A stretch of 64,000 nucleotides of DNA from JADLGH01 sp964586675 (lineage in GTDB: Bacteria > Desulfobacterota_D > UBA1144 > Nemesobacterales > UBA2774): positions 1 through 64,000 of the forward strand of contig CAZPHQ010000008.1 of the NCBI GenBank assembly GCA_964586675.1, in the 5' to 3' direction. The position numbers and the translations under genes are program-made. Below, in pieces: positions 34,162 to 43,363 of the stretch. The notes beneath the pieces are model-generated. The model did no database searches. It saw only the letters and a program-made list of their open reading frames with translations, and had not been told where the DNA came from. Positions within the stretch are counted from its first letter, which is position 1. Each line of letters starts with the position of its first letter.

Positions 34162-35223
34162 TTACATATACCCGTAGTGCTGGAGCACCAGTATGGCGAC
34201 GCATACGATGAGGAGGTTGGCGATAGCCAGCGGGAAAAGCACCTTCCAGCCGAGGCCCATCACCTGGTCGTATCTGAATCTCGGAAGCGTGAACCTCACC
34301 CATATGAAGAAGAAGAGGAACGCGAGGACCTTCCCGACGAATACGAGGGGCGGGAGGAACCAGTACTTGTCTATATCTATTCCGAACCACCCGCCGAACG
34401 GGAGCGGATACCATCCCCCGAAGAAGAGCGCGACCGCGAGGCACGATACCACAATCATGTGCGTGTACTCGGCCATGAAGAACATCGCGAACTTCATGCT
34501 GCTGTATTCCGTGTGATAACCGGCCACGATCTCCGGCTCGGCCTCGGGCATGTCGAACGGGAGCCTGTTCGTCTCGGCGAAGGCAGCGGTGACAAACACG
34601 ATGCAGCCGATGATCTGCGGTATGGCGAACCAACAGCTGGCCTGCGCCTCGATTATGTCGGTGAGCCTCAAAGACCCCGTCCACGCGATCACGCCCAGTA
34701 TGGAAACAGCCATGGCGAGCTCGTAGCTGATCATCTGCGCGGCGGCCCGGAGGCCTCCTAAGAAAGAATACTTGCTGTTTGACGCCCACCCGCCGAGGAC
34801 GACGCCGTAAACGCTCAGAGAGCCTATCGCGAGAACGTAAAGCACCCCGACGTTAAGGTCCGCAATCTGGAACGATATGAATATCTGCTCCGGTAATAAT
34901 CCGAAGAAATCGGTGCTGAATCCCTTGCCTATCGGAATCACTGCAAGCGCGATAAGGGCTGTGACGAGGGCGAACGCGGGCGCGATTATATAAAAAGGCT
35001 TGTCCGCGTGCGTCGGTATTATGTCTTCCTTGAATATGAACTTCACGCCGTCCGCGAGCGGCTGTAGAAAACCGAACGGGCCGACACGGTTCGGGCCGAG
35101 CCTGTCCTGTATGAACGCGCTCACCCTCCTTTCCGCCAGCGTCAGATACGCCACCAGCGTCAGGACAACGAAAAACATGAGCGCTATTTTAACGAATGCG
35201 ATTCCGAATTCGACCCAGATCAT
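34162..35223 (-). CDS. nuoH: NADH-quinone oxidoreductase subunit H
   Basis: Membrane subunit of complex I at the quinone site and the start of the proton path. The 353-aa protein has eight hydrophobic helices; 'A-E-R-R-V-S-A-F-I-Q-D-R-L-G-P-N-R-V-G-P' near 30-48 and 'E-T-N-R-L-P-F-D-M-P-E-A-E-P-E' near 220-234 are family signatures, the latter lining the quinone cavity. nuoG lies 16 bases upstream on the same strand. The usual followers nuoI-N are absent: the next gene downstream is the gyrB-linked cupin in the opposite direction. So complex I genes are split in this genome. Confidence 0.96.
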   Translation of the reverse strand: MIWVEFGIAFVKIALMFFVVLTLVAYLTLAERRVSAFIQDRLGPNRVGPFGFLQPLADGVKFIFKEDIIPTHADKPFYIIAPAFALVTALIALAVIPIGKGFSTDFFGLLPEQIFISFQIADLNVGVLYVLAIGSLSVYGVVLGGWASNSKYSFLGGLRAAAQMISYELAMAVSILGVIAWTGSLRLTDIIEAQASCWFAIPQIIGCIVFVTAAFAETNRLPFDMPEAEPEIVAGYHTEYSSMKFAMFFMAEYTHMIVVSCLAVALFFGGWYPLPFGGWFGIDIDKYWFLPPLVFVGKVLAFLFFFIWVRFTLPRFRYDQVMGLGWKVLFPLAIANLLIVCVAILVLQHYGYM

Positions 35224-35239
35224 TATTTATCTCTTGATA

Positions 35240-36838
35240 CTATGAAGCGGTGCTCCCGCCGAGAACGCCGATGTTCTCGTAGTTGAGCCTCGAGTAAGCC
35301 GGAACGGCGCCGGAAATTTCTTCCATGACGGACGAAGGATGCCCGTAGCCGAAGCCTTCCGGGTTAACTAGGCTCCCGATAAAGGAGATTATTTCCCAGT
35401 CGGGCTTTGCCACGCCGGGAGGGGCTATGGCCTCCCTTATCCTCTGGACCCGCCCGGTGTCGTTAGTGAACGTCCCGTCCTTCTCGTATGGGGTCGCCCC
35501 GGGCAGTATCACATGGGCCATCTTGGCCGTTTCGGTGACCTTGTAGTCTTCTACAATCAGGAGGTCGAGCCCCGAAAGGGCTTCCCTCAGCCTCGGCTGC
35601 TCGTCCCCGGATACGAGGCCGAAGAGGTCTTCCCCGGCGACGTAAAGGGTTTTTATCCTGCCGTTTATTATCGATTCTATGAGCTCTGCGACTTTCCCAG
35701 GCCCGTATTCGAGCCCCATGTCCCTGACGCCTTTCGAGTTCGGGTAGGGATCGCTGCTTATGAGCCCGAAGAGCTTTTCACCTTCAGGCTCGAGGGAGTT
35801 CGAAACGACTTTCACATTGCCCAATCTCTCTCCAAGCTTTTTGAGGAGATAGAGCTCCTCGTTCGTCAGCGTCGGCGAGCCGAGTATGGCAACGGAGCCC
35901 GAAGATTTTCCGCTTGCGGAGGCGAGCCCGTCCGCGGCCGCCGCCGAAGCTTCGATCCAGTCGGACTTCACGAAACCCTCGCCTCTTCTCAGAATCGGGT
36001 CCTTGAGGCGTGTCGAGCCTTCCTGCACATCTTTGAACTCGTACCTTCCCCTGTCGCAAATCCAGTAATCGTTGACGTCCAGATTTATCCTCGGCCTGAC
36101 CCTCGAAACCCTTCCCTTCCTGGGATCGACGCCGACAGTGATGTTGCACCCGTTACTGCAGAGCGAGCACACGCTGTCGGTGAATTTCCAGTACCAGACA
36201 CGCTCCTCGTGGAGATTGTCTTTGTTGAGGAGCGCTCCGACGGGGCAGAGGTCCGTAACGTTTCCCGAAAGCTCGTTGTCGAGGTTCTTGCCCGGGAATA
36301 CGACTATCTTTTTCCGAAATCCCCGGCCTTCGAACCCGAGCTCGCCGGTTTCCGTGACCTCATCGGTGAACCGGACGCACCTCGTGCACATGATGCACCT
36401 GTTAGGGTCGTAGAGTATCTTGTCGCTGAGGTAGTATTTCCTCCGGACCTTCTTTTCCTCGGGGCCCTCGAACCTGCTGTGACCCGGCCCGTGCTTAACA
36501 GTCGTCAGCTGAAGCGGGCACTCGCCGCCCTTATCGCATATCGGGCAGTCGAGAGGGTGGTTGATGAGGGTGAACTCGACTGTTGCCTTTCTCGCCTTGA
36601 CAGCCTTTTCGGTATTTGTTTTAACGATTAATCCGTCTCTCACGAAGGTATTGCACGCCGGCATGACCTTCGGCACGCCCTCGACCTCGACGAGACACTG
36701 CCTGCACTGGGCGACGATACTGAGGGCGGGATGATAGCAGAAATGTGGCACGTCGACGCCCACTCGCGCGGCGGCCTGTATAAGGTTAAGCCCGTCTTCG
36801 ACCTCTATTTCTATCCCGTCGATAGTGAGTTTAGGCAT
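35240..36838 (-). CDS. nuoG: NADH-quinone oxidoreductase subunit G
   Basis: Iron-sulfur subunit of the complex I electron-input arm. The 2Fe-2S ligands are Cys34, Cys45, Cys48 and Cys62. The His-coordinated cluster ('N-H-P-L-D-C-P-I-C-D-K-G-G-E-C') and a 4Fe-4S pair ('C-I-M-C-T-R-C', 'C-P-V-G-A-L') follow by residue 200, then the molybdopterin-like domain opens with 'C-S-L-C-S-N-G-C' near 222, an extra 4Fe-4S (N7) site. At 532 aa the molybdopterin-like part is much shorter than in E. coli NuoG (about 900 aa) and ends soon after the 'I-L-P-G-A-T-P-Y-E-K-D-G-T-F-T-N' motif. nuoF and nuoE are not upstream; a tamB gene diverges. Confidence 0.94.
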   Translation of the reverse strand: MPKLTIDGIEIEVEDGLNLIQAAARVGVDVPHFCYHPALSIVAQCRQCLVEVEGVPKVMPACNTFVRDGLIVKTNTEKAVKARKATVEFTLINHPLDCPICDKGGECPLQLTTVKHGPGHSRFEGPEEKKVRRKYYLSDKILYDPNRCIMCTRCVRFTDEVTETGELGFEGRGFRKKIVVFPGKNLDNELSGNVTDLCPVGALLNKDNLHEERVWYWKFTDSVCSLCSNGCNITVGVDPRKGRVSRVRPRINLDVNDYWICDRGRYEFKDVQEGSTRLKDPILRRGEGFVKSDWIEASAAAADGLASASGKSSGSVAILGSPTLTNEELYLLKKLGERLGNVKVVSNSLEPEGEKLFGLISSDPYPNSKGVRDMGLEYGPGKVAELIESIINGRIKTLYVAGEDLFGLVSGDEQPRLREALSGLDLLIVEDYKVTETAKMAHVILPGATPYEKDGTFTNDTGRVQRIREAIAPPGVAKPDWEIISFIGSLVNPEGFGYGHPSSVMEEISGAVPAYSRLNYENIGVLGGSTAS

Positions 36839-36956
36839 TGGAAAAGGGTTACTCCAGAGTTCTAAAATATTATCCTGAACGGGCGGGCCTTAGCAAGTTG
36901 CCGCGGCTCTAAAAGCTGGAATTCCGCCTTTTTACGCCTCCTTCCGGCCGGTCGTT

Positions 36957-36966
36957 GTGTTATAAT
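36957..36966 (+). promoter_or_regulatory. Extended -10 promoter at the start of tamB
   Basis: A perfect TATAAT (36961-36966) preceded by TGT (36958-36960). The ATG of tamB begins 14 bases after the box, so the predicted 5' leader is only about eight bases and no Shine-Dalgarno is present. No recognisable -35 box. Confidence 0.6.
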
Positions 36967-36980
36967 TCAAAGTACTCGCC

Positions 36981-39900
36981 ATGCGCTTCAAAGTCCTCAT
37001 ACCCATAGGATTATTTCTCGTCATACTCGCTATTCTCGCCGGCATCGCAGTAATCCTCATCCAGACCCACTACTTCCGTCAGTTTGTTACGCTCACGACC
37101 AACTCGATAGTAACCTCGCTAACGGCGGAGAATTTCAAGATCGGCAGCATAGAAGGAAACTTCCTCAAGGGCATATCCCTCAAGAACGTAACGTTCGACA
37201 TCGACGGAGAGAGGTTCATCACCTGCGACGAGGTTTACATCGACTATTCCCTACCCCTCATACTCGACGGCTCGATGCTCTTCAGCAAGGTGGTCCCGCT
37301 TCACGAGGTCAGGATATCCGGGTTCACGATACACCTCGTCCACTACGGCGGCGATTCGTGGAACTTCACCAAGCTCGGCGAGCGCTTCATGGTCAAGGAG
37401 AAGAAGCCAAATCCCGACTGGAACATCTTCATCAAGAACGGATACGTCGAGAACGCGAAGATGACGATTTACGATATCCCGAAGAACCAGCGCTCCGTTT
37501 TCGAGCTCCCGAGCGCGGAGGTCGCGGTGAACCTCATCAAGATAACGGATAATGCAGAGTTCGTAATAAAAGACGCCGTCTTCACCGCAGTACCGAATAC
37601 AAACAACCCGGACAAGTTCTATTTCGAAAACATAAACGGGAAGGCCGTTTATTCGAACAAGGAGAAAATAGACGTTCTCGACGTGAAGCGCGCCTTCTTC
37701 AGCTTCCGGGGAGCGCGCATAAACGCTACCGGAACGATGAAAAATCTCATGAACCCGACATTCACCCTGAGCGGCACCATAAAGAACATAGAGGCGGGTG
37801 AGGTCGGGAGGCTGGGCGTCAAGGTGAGCGCGAGAGGGTCGTCCGAGAGATGGAAAAGGCTCGATGCATCAGGAAGGCTCGAGCTCCTGGATTCTGTCAT
37901 ACTCGGGGACAGCGTCGAAGGCTCCGTTCGGAAGGTCAATGTCGAAAACAGCTCGGTAAAGCTGACGGGCGGAAAGCTCTCGTCCCCGTTCGGAAAGGCC
38001 GACTTCGAAGGCACGCTCGAGCTTTCCGAGATAAAATCGCCCGGGAAGGAAAACAGCGCCGATATCGATCTTTCGGTGGATTCGGCGTCGGCGTCGCGCC
38101 TCCTCGAAATCTTCGATAAAACGCAGCCCGACGGCGCCCCCAAGGAGCTCAAAAAGGATTTGAACGCGGCGGTCGACTCCCGCCTAAATGTGAAGACCCG
38201 ATGGAAGGGGAAGGAGCCTCCCGCAATCGACGTCGCCCTTGAAAGCTTCAGGATGAGCGGCCCGGAGACAGGAGAGATAACACTCACCGGCCCCATAACA
38301 CTCCGGCCTGACAAAATAGAATTCAACCTCGATACATCGTCCGCCAAAGCCAACTTTGCCAAGATACTGACCGACTTCCCGAACGAGACAGATTTTAATT
38401 CGAAGCTTCACGTAAAAGGCTCCACGATACCCAAAAGAAAGCCCCCCGACGGCCTTCATCTGTCCGTCAAGGGCGACGTGTCGCCGTCCGTGATAAAAGC
38501 ATTCAAGCTCGACCGAGGTGTGATGGATTTTTCATTCACTCCCTCGACACTCGACATCAGGACCCTTTCGCTGGAGACAGGCCGGCTTTCCGCAAAGGCC
38601 TCAGGGAGTCTGGGTACCGGCGTAGGGAAGGGCATCCGATACGGCGTCAAAGTCGGCGACCTCGGCGCGCTGTCGAGCCTTTTCCCCGGACATGATCTCT
38701 CGGGCAGCCTGAGCGCCGAAGGTTATGTTAGCGGCACGTTCGAAAAGCCGAGGCTCACGGCGAGCGTGAAGGGCGCCGATTTTGCATCCCGGAACCATAA
38801 GCTGACAGTTAAAAAAATCGAGCTTTCCACCGAAACCAACCTTAACCCCTCAGACCTTCAAATGAATGCAAAGGGCGGGCTGGGCGGCATCGAAATCCAG
38901 GGCCGAAAGTTCAAGGCGGCTGATTTCGACGCCGGGAGCCAGGGCCGGGAGGTCCGCGGAGCGATACACGTAACCGAAACCGCGGACAGAAAGTACGAGG
39001 CGGAGTTCAGGGCTTCGGGGCTCGACACCGAAGAAAAATCGATCGAGATACCGAAAATCAAGCTCGCCTTCAAGGACTCTCTCTTTGAAAACAGGCGGCC
39101 CATAAACGTGGCCCTCAAAAGTAACGGTATGAGCGTCAGCTCCTTTAACCTCTACCACAAGGAGAACTTCGTCCTCGGCGAGATGATGCTCGGCCCCGGC
39201 GATGCGGTAAACGCGGGATTGAAGCTCGAAAAGCTCGACCTCTCGGACGTTTCGGCCCTGCTGAAGGCCAGGTTTCCCGTCAAGGGAAGCGTCACCGGCG
39301 ACGTAAGCGTGGGAGGCACTTTACGAAAGCCGACCATAAGAGTCGCCGCCTCGGCGAAAGGCCTCGAATACAAGGAGTTTAAAAGCGACGAGCTCACTCT
39401 TTCTCTCCTCCATTTCGGAGACGACCTCGAGCTAGACCTCAGGATGAGGGACGGCGGCGAGGAAGTCCTCTCGGCCGTCGCCGACGCTCGGATACCCATA
39501 GACCCGTCCGGCATGGAAAAAACCCTCGAGAGGGCTAGCTACACGGCGAGGATAAAATCGAAGGGAATCGACATAAGCCCGCTGATGATACTGAATCCCG
39601 AGATACAGGAGCTCAAGGGGAAACTCCTCGTCGACGTAACCGCGGCCGGCTCGGGCGGCGAGCCGGACATATCCGGGAAAATAGAGCTCAAGGACGCCGT
39701 TCTCGACCTCCTCATGCTCCGGAACGACATCGAGATAGAGCACGCCGTGATGGACCTTGACGGCCCTTACGGCACCCTCCGCCCAGTCGCTATAAAAACG
39801 GGCGGCAAGGGCGAGGGCTCCTTCAGCGGCAAGGTCGATTTCAGGGACCTCTCCTACAGCGCCAAGGGGACGATGACGGGAATGCTCGTCCGCACCTATC

Positions 39901-40877
39901 CCAACGACGTCACTGCCAACCTCGACGGCAGCATCAACGTGAGCGGCAAATTCCCGGCCTCCCTCATAAAAGGCGACATCACCGTCAACGACCTGAAAGC
40001 CATAGTCTCCGAGAAACCAATCAAGGAAATCGAGAATATACGCTTTATAGACGAAGAAGAAAAGGACGAGTTCATATATACCGGAACGACGAAAGAAGAT
40101 TTCGTCGAAGAATTCGTCGCCCTCGATCTCGACGTCGACATCCCGAGGCAGTCGTGGATAAAGGGGAGCGGCGCGAACATTGAAGTGCAGGGCCGCCTCG
40201 AAGTCGACAAGAACTATAAAGAGCCCTACGTCATAACGGGCAACATCGACGTCGTAAGAGGCGATTACCAGTTCATGGGAAGGCTCTTCAACATAGAAAG
40301 CGGCACGGTCAGCTTCCGGGGCAAGAAGATCGTCGACCCATTCCTCGATCTCCGGGCCACGTATGAAGTATCGAGCGTCGAGGTTTACATCAACGTCTCC
40401 GGCACCGCGCAAAAACCCAAGATCCAGCTCACAAGCGACCCGACACTCAACGAGAACGACATCGTTTCATACCTCGTTTTCGGCACGTCGTCCGAAAAGC
40501 TCGGCACCGACGGAAGGGTGCAGTTCCAGGAAAAGGCGGGCGAGGTGCTCGGAACCATGGCTGTCGGAGAGCTCAGGCAGGCTATAGGCGACGACCTCGC
40601 CATAGACGTCATGACTATAAAGGGCAGCCAGACAGGCTTTAAGGACACGCACCTCGAAATCGGCAAGTACCTCACGGAAAACTTCTACATCGGCTACGAG
40701 AGATTTTCCTACAAGCGGTTCTTCTACGAGAGATACTTCCTCAGCCCGGGGCTCCTTTCCTCGACGGCGACCGCCAACAGGGCGGTTATCGAGTACAGGG
40801 TCTTCGACTTTCTGACGCTCGAAAGCCAGATCGGGGACGAGGCCGGGGCGGACGTCTTTTTCAACTTCGATTACTGA
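36981..40877 (+). CDS. tamB: TamB-like translocation/assembly and lipid transport protein
   Basis: A 1,298-aa AsmA-superfamily protein, anchored by one N-terminal helix (residues 5-28) and spanning the periplasm as a long beta groove. The C-terminal 180 residues are the TamB (DUF490) domain: 'V-R-G-D-Y-Q-F' near 1092, 'L-F-N-I-E-S-G-T-V-S-F-R-G', 'D-P-F-L-D-L-R-A', 'Q-L-T-S-D-P-T-L-N-E-N-D-I-V-S-Y-L' near 1155. It helps phospholipids reach the outer membrane and, with TamA, barrel assembly. No TamA/BamA gene is beside it. Upstream nuoG diverges. It is the second AsmA-type giant in the window, after the YdbH-like gene at 1.9 kb. Confidence 0.9.
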   Translation: MRFKVLIPIGLFLVILAILAGIAVILIQTHYFRQFVTLTTNSIVTSLTAENFKIGSIEGNFLKGISLKNVTFDIDGERFITCDEVYIDYSLPLILDGSMLFSKVVPLHEVRISGFTIHLVHYGGDSWNFTKLGERFMVKEKKPNPDWNIFIKNGYVENAKMTIYDIPKNQRSVFELPSAEVAVNLIKITDNAEFVIKDAVFTAVPNTNNPDKFYFENINGKAVYSNKEKIDVLDVKRAFFSFRGARINATGTMKNLMNPTFTLSGTIKNIEAGEVGRLGVKVSARGSSERWKRLDASGRLELLDSVILGDSVEGSVRKVNVENSSVKLTGGKLSSPFGKADFEGTLELSEIKSPGKENSADIDLSVDSASASRLLEIFDKTQPDGAPKELKKDLNAAVDSRLNVKTRWKGKEPPAIDVALESFRMSGPETGEITLTGPITLRPDKIEFNLDTSSAKANFAKILTDFPNETDFNSKLHVKGSTIPKRKPPDGLHLSVKGDVSPSVIKAFKLDRGVMDFSFTPSTLDIRTLSLETGRLSAKASGSLGTGVGKGIRYGVKVGDLGALSSLFPGHDLSGSLSAEGYVSGTFEKPRLTASVKGADFASRNHKLTVKKIELSTETNLNPSDLQMNAKGGLGGIEIQGRKFKAADFDAGSQGREVRGAIHVTETADRKYEAEFRASGLDTEEKSIEIPKIKLAFKDSLFENRRPINVALKSNGMSVSSFNLYHKENFVLGEMMLGPGDAVNAGLKLEKLDLSDVSALLKARFPVKGSVTGDVSVGGTLRKPTIRVAASAKGLEYKEFKSDELTLSLLHFGDDLELDLRMRDGGEEVLSAVADARIPIDPSGMEKTLERASYTARIKSKGIDISPLMILNPEIQELKGKLLVDVTAAGSGGEPDISGKIELKDAVLDLLMLRNDIEIEHAVMDLDGPYGTLRPVAIKTGGKGEGSFSGKVDFRDLSYSAKGTMTGMLVRTYPNDVTANLDGSINVSGKFPASLIKGDITVNDLKAIVSEKPIKEIENIRFIDEEEKDEFIYTGTTKEDFVEEFVALDLDVDIPRQSWIKGSGANIEVQGRLEVDKNYKEPYVITGNIDVVRGDYQFMGRLFNIESGTVSFRGKKIVDPFLDLRATYEVSSVEVYINVSGTAQKPKIQLTSDPTLNENDIVSYLVFGTSSEKLGTDGRVQFQEKAGEVLGTMAVGELRQAIGDDLAIDVMTIKGSQTGFKDTHLEIGKYLTENFYIGYERFSYKRFFYERYFLSPGLLSSTATANRAVIEYRVFDFLTLESQIGDEAGADVFFNFDY

Positions 40878-40909
40878 TTACAAACCTTAAACGCGCCGTG
40901 CCCGGGGGT

Positions 40910-42097
40910 TCACTTTCCCTTGAGAAACCTTCTTATTCCCCTTACGGCCTGCATTATCCTCTTCTCGTTCTCGACGAGAGCGAACCTCACGTGCCCTTCG
41001 CCGTAATTCCCGAAGCCTATTCCCGGAGACACGGCGACCTTGGCTTTCTCGACGAGGAGCTTCGAGAATTCAAGCGAGCCTATGCTCCTGTATTCCTCGG
41101 GTATCTCGCCCCATACGAACATCGTTCCCTTGGGCTTCGGTATCTCCCAGCCGGCTTTCAAAAGGCCGTCCACGAGCTTGTCGCGCCTCGACTTGTAAAA
41201 CTCCCTTATGTCGTCGACGCAGTCCTGCTTTCCGTTTAATGCAGCTATTGAAGCCACCTGCACGGGGGTGAATATGCCGTAGTCCATATAACTCTTGATG
41301 CGCTTCAGCGCCGAGACGATCCTCGCGTTCCCGACCATAAACCCGACCCGCCAGCCCGGCATGTTGTAGGTCTTCGAGAGCGAATAGAACTCGACTCCGA
41401 GCTCCTTCGCGCCCGGCACCTCGAGAAAGCTCGGGGCCTTGTAACCGTCGTAACAGAGCTCGGCGTAGGCGAAATCGTGGACGACTATGAGCCCCGCCTC
41501 GCGCGCGAGCTCGTATACGTCCCTGAAGAAGTCGAGGTCGACGACCTTCGTCGTCGGATTGTTCGGGAATGAGATCATCAGCACACGCGGCTTCGGCCAT
41601 GTCTCTTTCACCGCCTTCTCTATGCCTTCGAGAAGGCTCGATTCTATATTGAACGGCACGCTGTGAACGTCGCCCCTCGATATTATGACGGAATATATGT
41701 GTATCGGGTATGCGGGATTCGGCACTATTACAGTATCGCCCGGCGAGAGTATGGACTGCATCAGGTGGCATATGCCTTCCTTCGAGCCTATCGTGACGAC
41801 AACCTCGCTGTCGGGGTCGAGCTCGACGCCGTGGGTCCGCTCGTACCAGTCGGCTATAGCGCGCCTCAGCTTGGGTATACCGGCAGAAGCCGAATACCTG
41901 TGCGCCCTCGGATCGACCGCCGCCTCTAAAAGTTTTTTAACTATGTGATCGGGCGTCGCCTGATCGGGGTTGCCCATTCCGAGGTCGATAATGTCCTCTC
42001 CTCTCGCTCTCGCCTTCGATTTAAGGTCGTTTACGATGGTGAAAACGTATGGCGGGAGCCTTCTTATGAGCGAAAAATCTTCCGGTATCCTGTGCAT
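40910..42097 (-). CDS. Class I/II aminotransferase, AlaC/LL-DAP-aminotransferase-like
   Basis: A PLP enzyme of 395 aa. The N-terminal 'R-L-P-P-Y-V-F-T-I-V-N-D-L-K' and 'D-L-G-M-G-N-P-D' are typical of the AlaC (glutamate-pyruvate) group, which is close to LL-diaminopimelate aminotransferase. The PLP lysine is in 'S-L-S-K-T-Y-N-M-P-G-W-R' near 238, with 'N-N-P-T' near 177 and 'H-D-F-A-Y' near 207. AAGGA lies seven bases before the ATG. Its end is convergent with tamB. Alanine synthesis is the best guess; a role in the lysine pathway near dapB and the dapF homologue is possible but unproven. Confidence 0.82.
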   Translation of the reverse strand: MHRIPEDFSLIRRLPPYVFTIVNDLKSKARARGEDIIDLGMGNPDQATPDHIVKKLLEAAVDPRAHRYSASAGIPKLRRAIADWYERTHGVELDPDSEVVVTIGSKEGICHLMQSILSPGDTVIVPNPAYPIHIYSVIISRGDVHSVPFNIESSLLEGIEKAVKETWPKPRVLMISFPNNPTTKVVDLDFFRDVYELAREAGLIVVHDFAYAELCYDGYKAPSFLEVPGAKELGVEFYSLSKTYNMPGWRVGFMVGNARIVSALKRIKSYMDYGIFTPVQVASIAALNGKQDCVDDIREFYKSRRDKLVDGLLKAGWEIPKPKGTMFVWGEIPEEYRSIGSLEFSKLLVEKAKVAVSPGIGFGNYGEGHVRFALVENEKRIMQAVRGIRRFLKGK

Positions 42098-42122
42098 TGG
42101 CGGTCCTTTTTTAATTTGGAGT

Positions 42123-42150
42123 ATTTTATTCGAATCCTTGACAATCTCAA
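42123..42150 (-). promoter_or_regulatory. Promoter of the AlaC-like gene, overlapping a divergent TTGACA
   Basis: Minus strand: TTGAGA (42150-42145), a 16-base spacer, TAAAAT (42128-42123). On the plus strand a perfect TTGACA (42138-42143) lies within the same bases, with a weaker GAAAAT (42162-42167) 18 bases on, pointing at rlpA. The two polymerase sites would compete. Confidence 0.5.
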
Positions 42151-42205
42151 GAAAAGTCGGTGAAAATAGTTTAAAACTAACCTACGCGTTATCGTTTGGT
42201 GTTTC

Positions 42206-42601
42206 ATGAAAAAGATCGTCACGTTAACGGTTCTGTTTTGTCTGTTCCCGGTTGTGTCTTACGTTTCAGCGCAGGAGTTTCGCCAGTACGGAAACGCCTC
42301 GTGGTACGGAAACCAGTTCCACGGAAAGAGAACTGCGAGCGGTGAGTCCTACGACATGCACGAATTCACCGGCGCGCACAGGGATCTTCCCTTCGGCACC
42401 GTAATAAAGGTGAAGAATCTCCGTAACGGTAGAGAGGTCGTCGTGAGGGTGAACGACCGCGGCCCATTCATCAAGAGCCGCATTGTCGATCTTTCCCGCG
42501 CCGCCGCCAGCATGCTCGGAATAGTGAGCAGGGGCACGGCGAGGGTGAGCATCGAGGTCATCTCCTTCCCCGACGGCTCGACGCCGGGCTCCACGCTGTA
42601 G
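42206..42601 (+). CDS. rlpA: RlpA-like septal ring lytic transglycosylase, periplasmic form
   Basis: A 131-aa secreted double-psi beta-barrel protein; RlpA cuts peptide-free (denuded) glycan at the division site. Signal peptide at residues 1-23 (cleavage after V-S-A). The core shows 'A-S-W-Y-G', 'T-A-S-G-E-S-Y-D-M', 'A-H-R-D-L-P-F-G-T', 'V-N-D-R-G-P-F' and 'R-I-V-D-L-S'. The Glu, Asp and His of the catalytic set are all present. It has no SPOR domain. A second rlpA with a lipobox and SPOR domain begins 41 bases later. No clear ribosome site; GGTG lies near the ATG. Confidence 0.85.
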   Translation: MKKIVTLTVLFCLFPVVSYVSAQEFRQYGNASWYGNQFHGKRTASGESYDMHEFTGAHRDLPFGTVIKVKNLRNGREVVVRVNDRGPFIKSRIVDLSRAAASMLGIVSRGTARVSIEVISFPDGSTPGSTL

Positions 42602-42614
42602 CGGCGCCGAGGCC

Positions 42615-42632
42615 CCCTGAACTCGTTCAGGG
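42615..42632 (+). terminator. Hairpin between the two rlpA genes
   Basis: CCCTGAAC (42615-42622) pairs with GTTCAGGG (42625-42632): an 8-base match, with a CTCG-like tetraloop once the closing pair opens. It sits 13 bases after the first stop and 3 bases before the ribosome site of the second gene. No T run, so it is likelier to modulate or process the message than to end it. Confidence 0.4.
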
Positions 42633-42642
42633 CCGAGGAATG

Positions 42643-43323
42643 ATGAATAATAGAATCATTCTATTATTGCTGATTCTGCCAGTCGCTTTCTCGTGCGCTA
42701 AGAAAACGGTAGACACCCCACGTGTACCCAAAGCCCCCGAAGAGGGCGGGTACGTCGTAGAGGAAGGCTCTACCCAAATAGGCATAGCCTCGTGGTACGG
42801 CATAGATGAGCACGAGAACTTCGCCGCGAGCGGCGAGCGGTTCAGCAAATACGCCTACACGGCGGCCCACAAAACCCTTCCCTTGGGCACCGTGGTCAGG
42901 GTCACCAACCTCGAAAACGGCCGCGACGTCGTAGTCGAGATAAACGACAGGGGCCCCTTCGTGAAGGGGCGCATAATCGACCTGTCCCACGCCCCGGCCG
43001 AGGCCATAGACATGATCGGGCCGGGCACGGTCAAGGTTAAGGTCGAAGTGATTTCCTCGCCCTCCGCGCGGAGCTCGGGCACGAGCTACTTCGACCCTCA
43101 TTATACGGTCCAGGTGGGCTCGTTCAGCGATCAGGGAAATGCCATGTACCTAAAGCGCCAGCTCGACCCCGACTTCGACGACGTCCGCGTCGAAACGGTA
43201 AGGCTGGGCGAAGGCGAATACTTCAGGGTAAGGGTCGGGCGGTTCTCGGACGAGGACGAAGCCGAAAGAACGGCCTCTCGGCTCAGGAGCGCGGGCCTTA
43301 CGAGCAGGGTTTTGCTGGAATAA
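42643..43323 (+). CDS. rlpA: RlpA-like lipoprotein with SPOR domain
   Basis: A 226-aa lipoprotein: signal sequence ending 'V-A-F-S-C', Cys18 lipidated, RlpA barrel at about 40-140, then a C-terminal SPOR domain ('Y-T-V-Q-V-G-S-F' at about 157, 'Y-F-R-V-R-V-G-R-F' at about 196) that binds denuded peptidoglycan at septa. This is the usual full RlpA layout. However, where the first copy and other RlpAs have Y-D-M after G-E-S/R, this copy has F-S-K, so the Asp of the catalytic trio is Ser. It keeps the Glu and His. GAGGA precedes two in-frame ATGs; the second gives better spacing. Confidence 0.8.
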   Translation: MNNRIILLLLILPVAFSCAKKTVDTPRVPKAPEEGGYVVEEGSTQIGIASWYGIDEHENFAASGERFSKYAYTAAHKTLPLGTVVRVTNLENGRDVVVEINDRGPFVKGRIIDLSHAPAEAIDMIGPGTVKVKVEVISSPSARSSGTSYFDPHYTVQVGSFSDQGNAMYLKRQLDPDFDDVRVETVRLGEGEYFRVRVGRFSDEDEAERTASRLRSAGLTSRVLLE

Positions 43324-43363
43324 TCGGCCGCCCGGCGTTTTTCCTCCTTTAGTCCCGATAATC

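Noticed and set aside
39432..40412. Long minus-strand open frame (326 codons) inside tamB
   Set aside because: Lies fully within the conserved TamB C-terminal domain on the other strand; no recognisable protein features.
42605..42643. The two rlpA genes as one gene broken by a frameshift
   Set aside because: Each has its own signal sequence, complete barrel and stop codon, so they are two genes.
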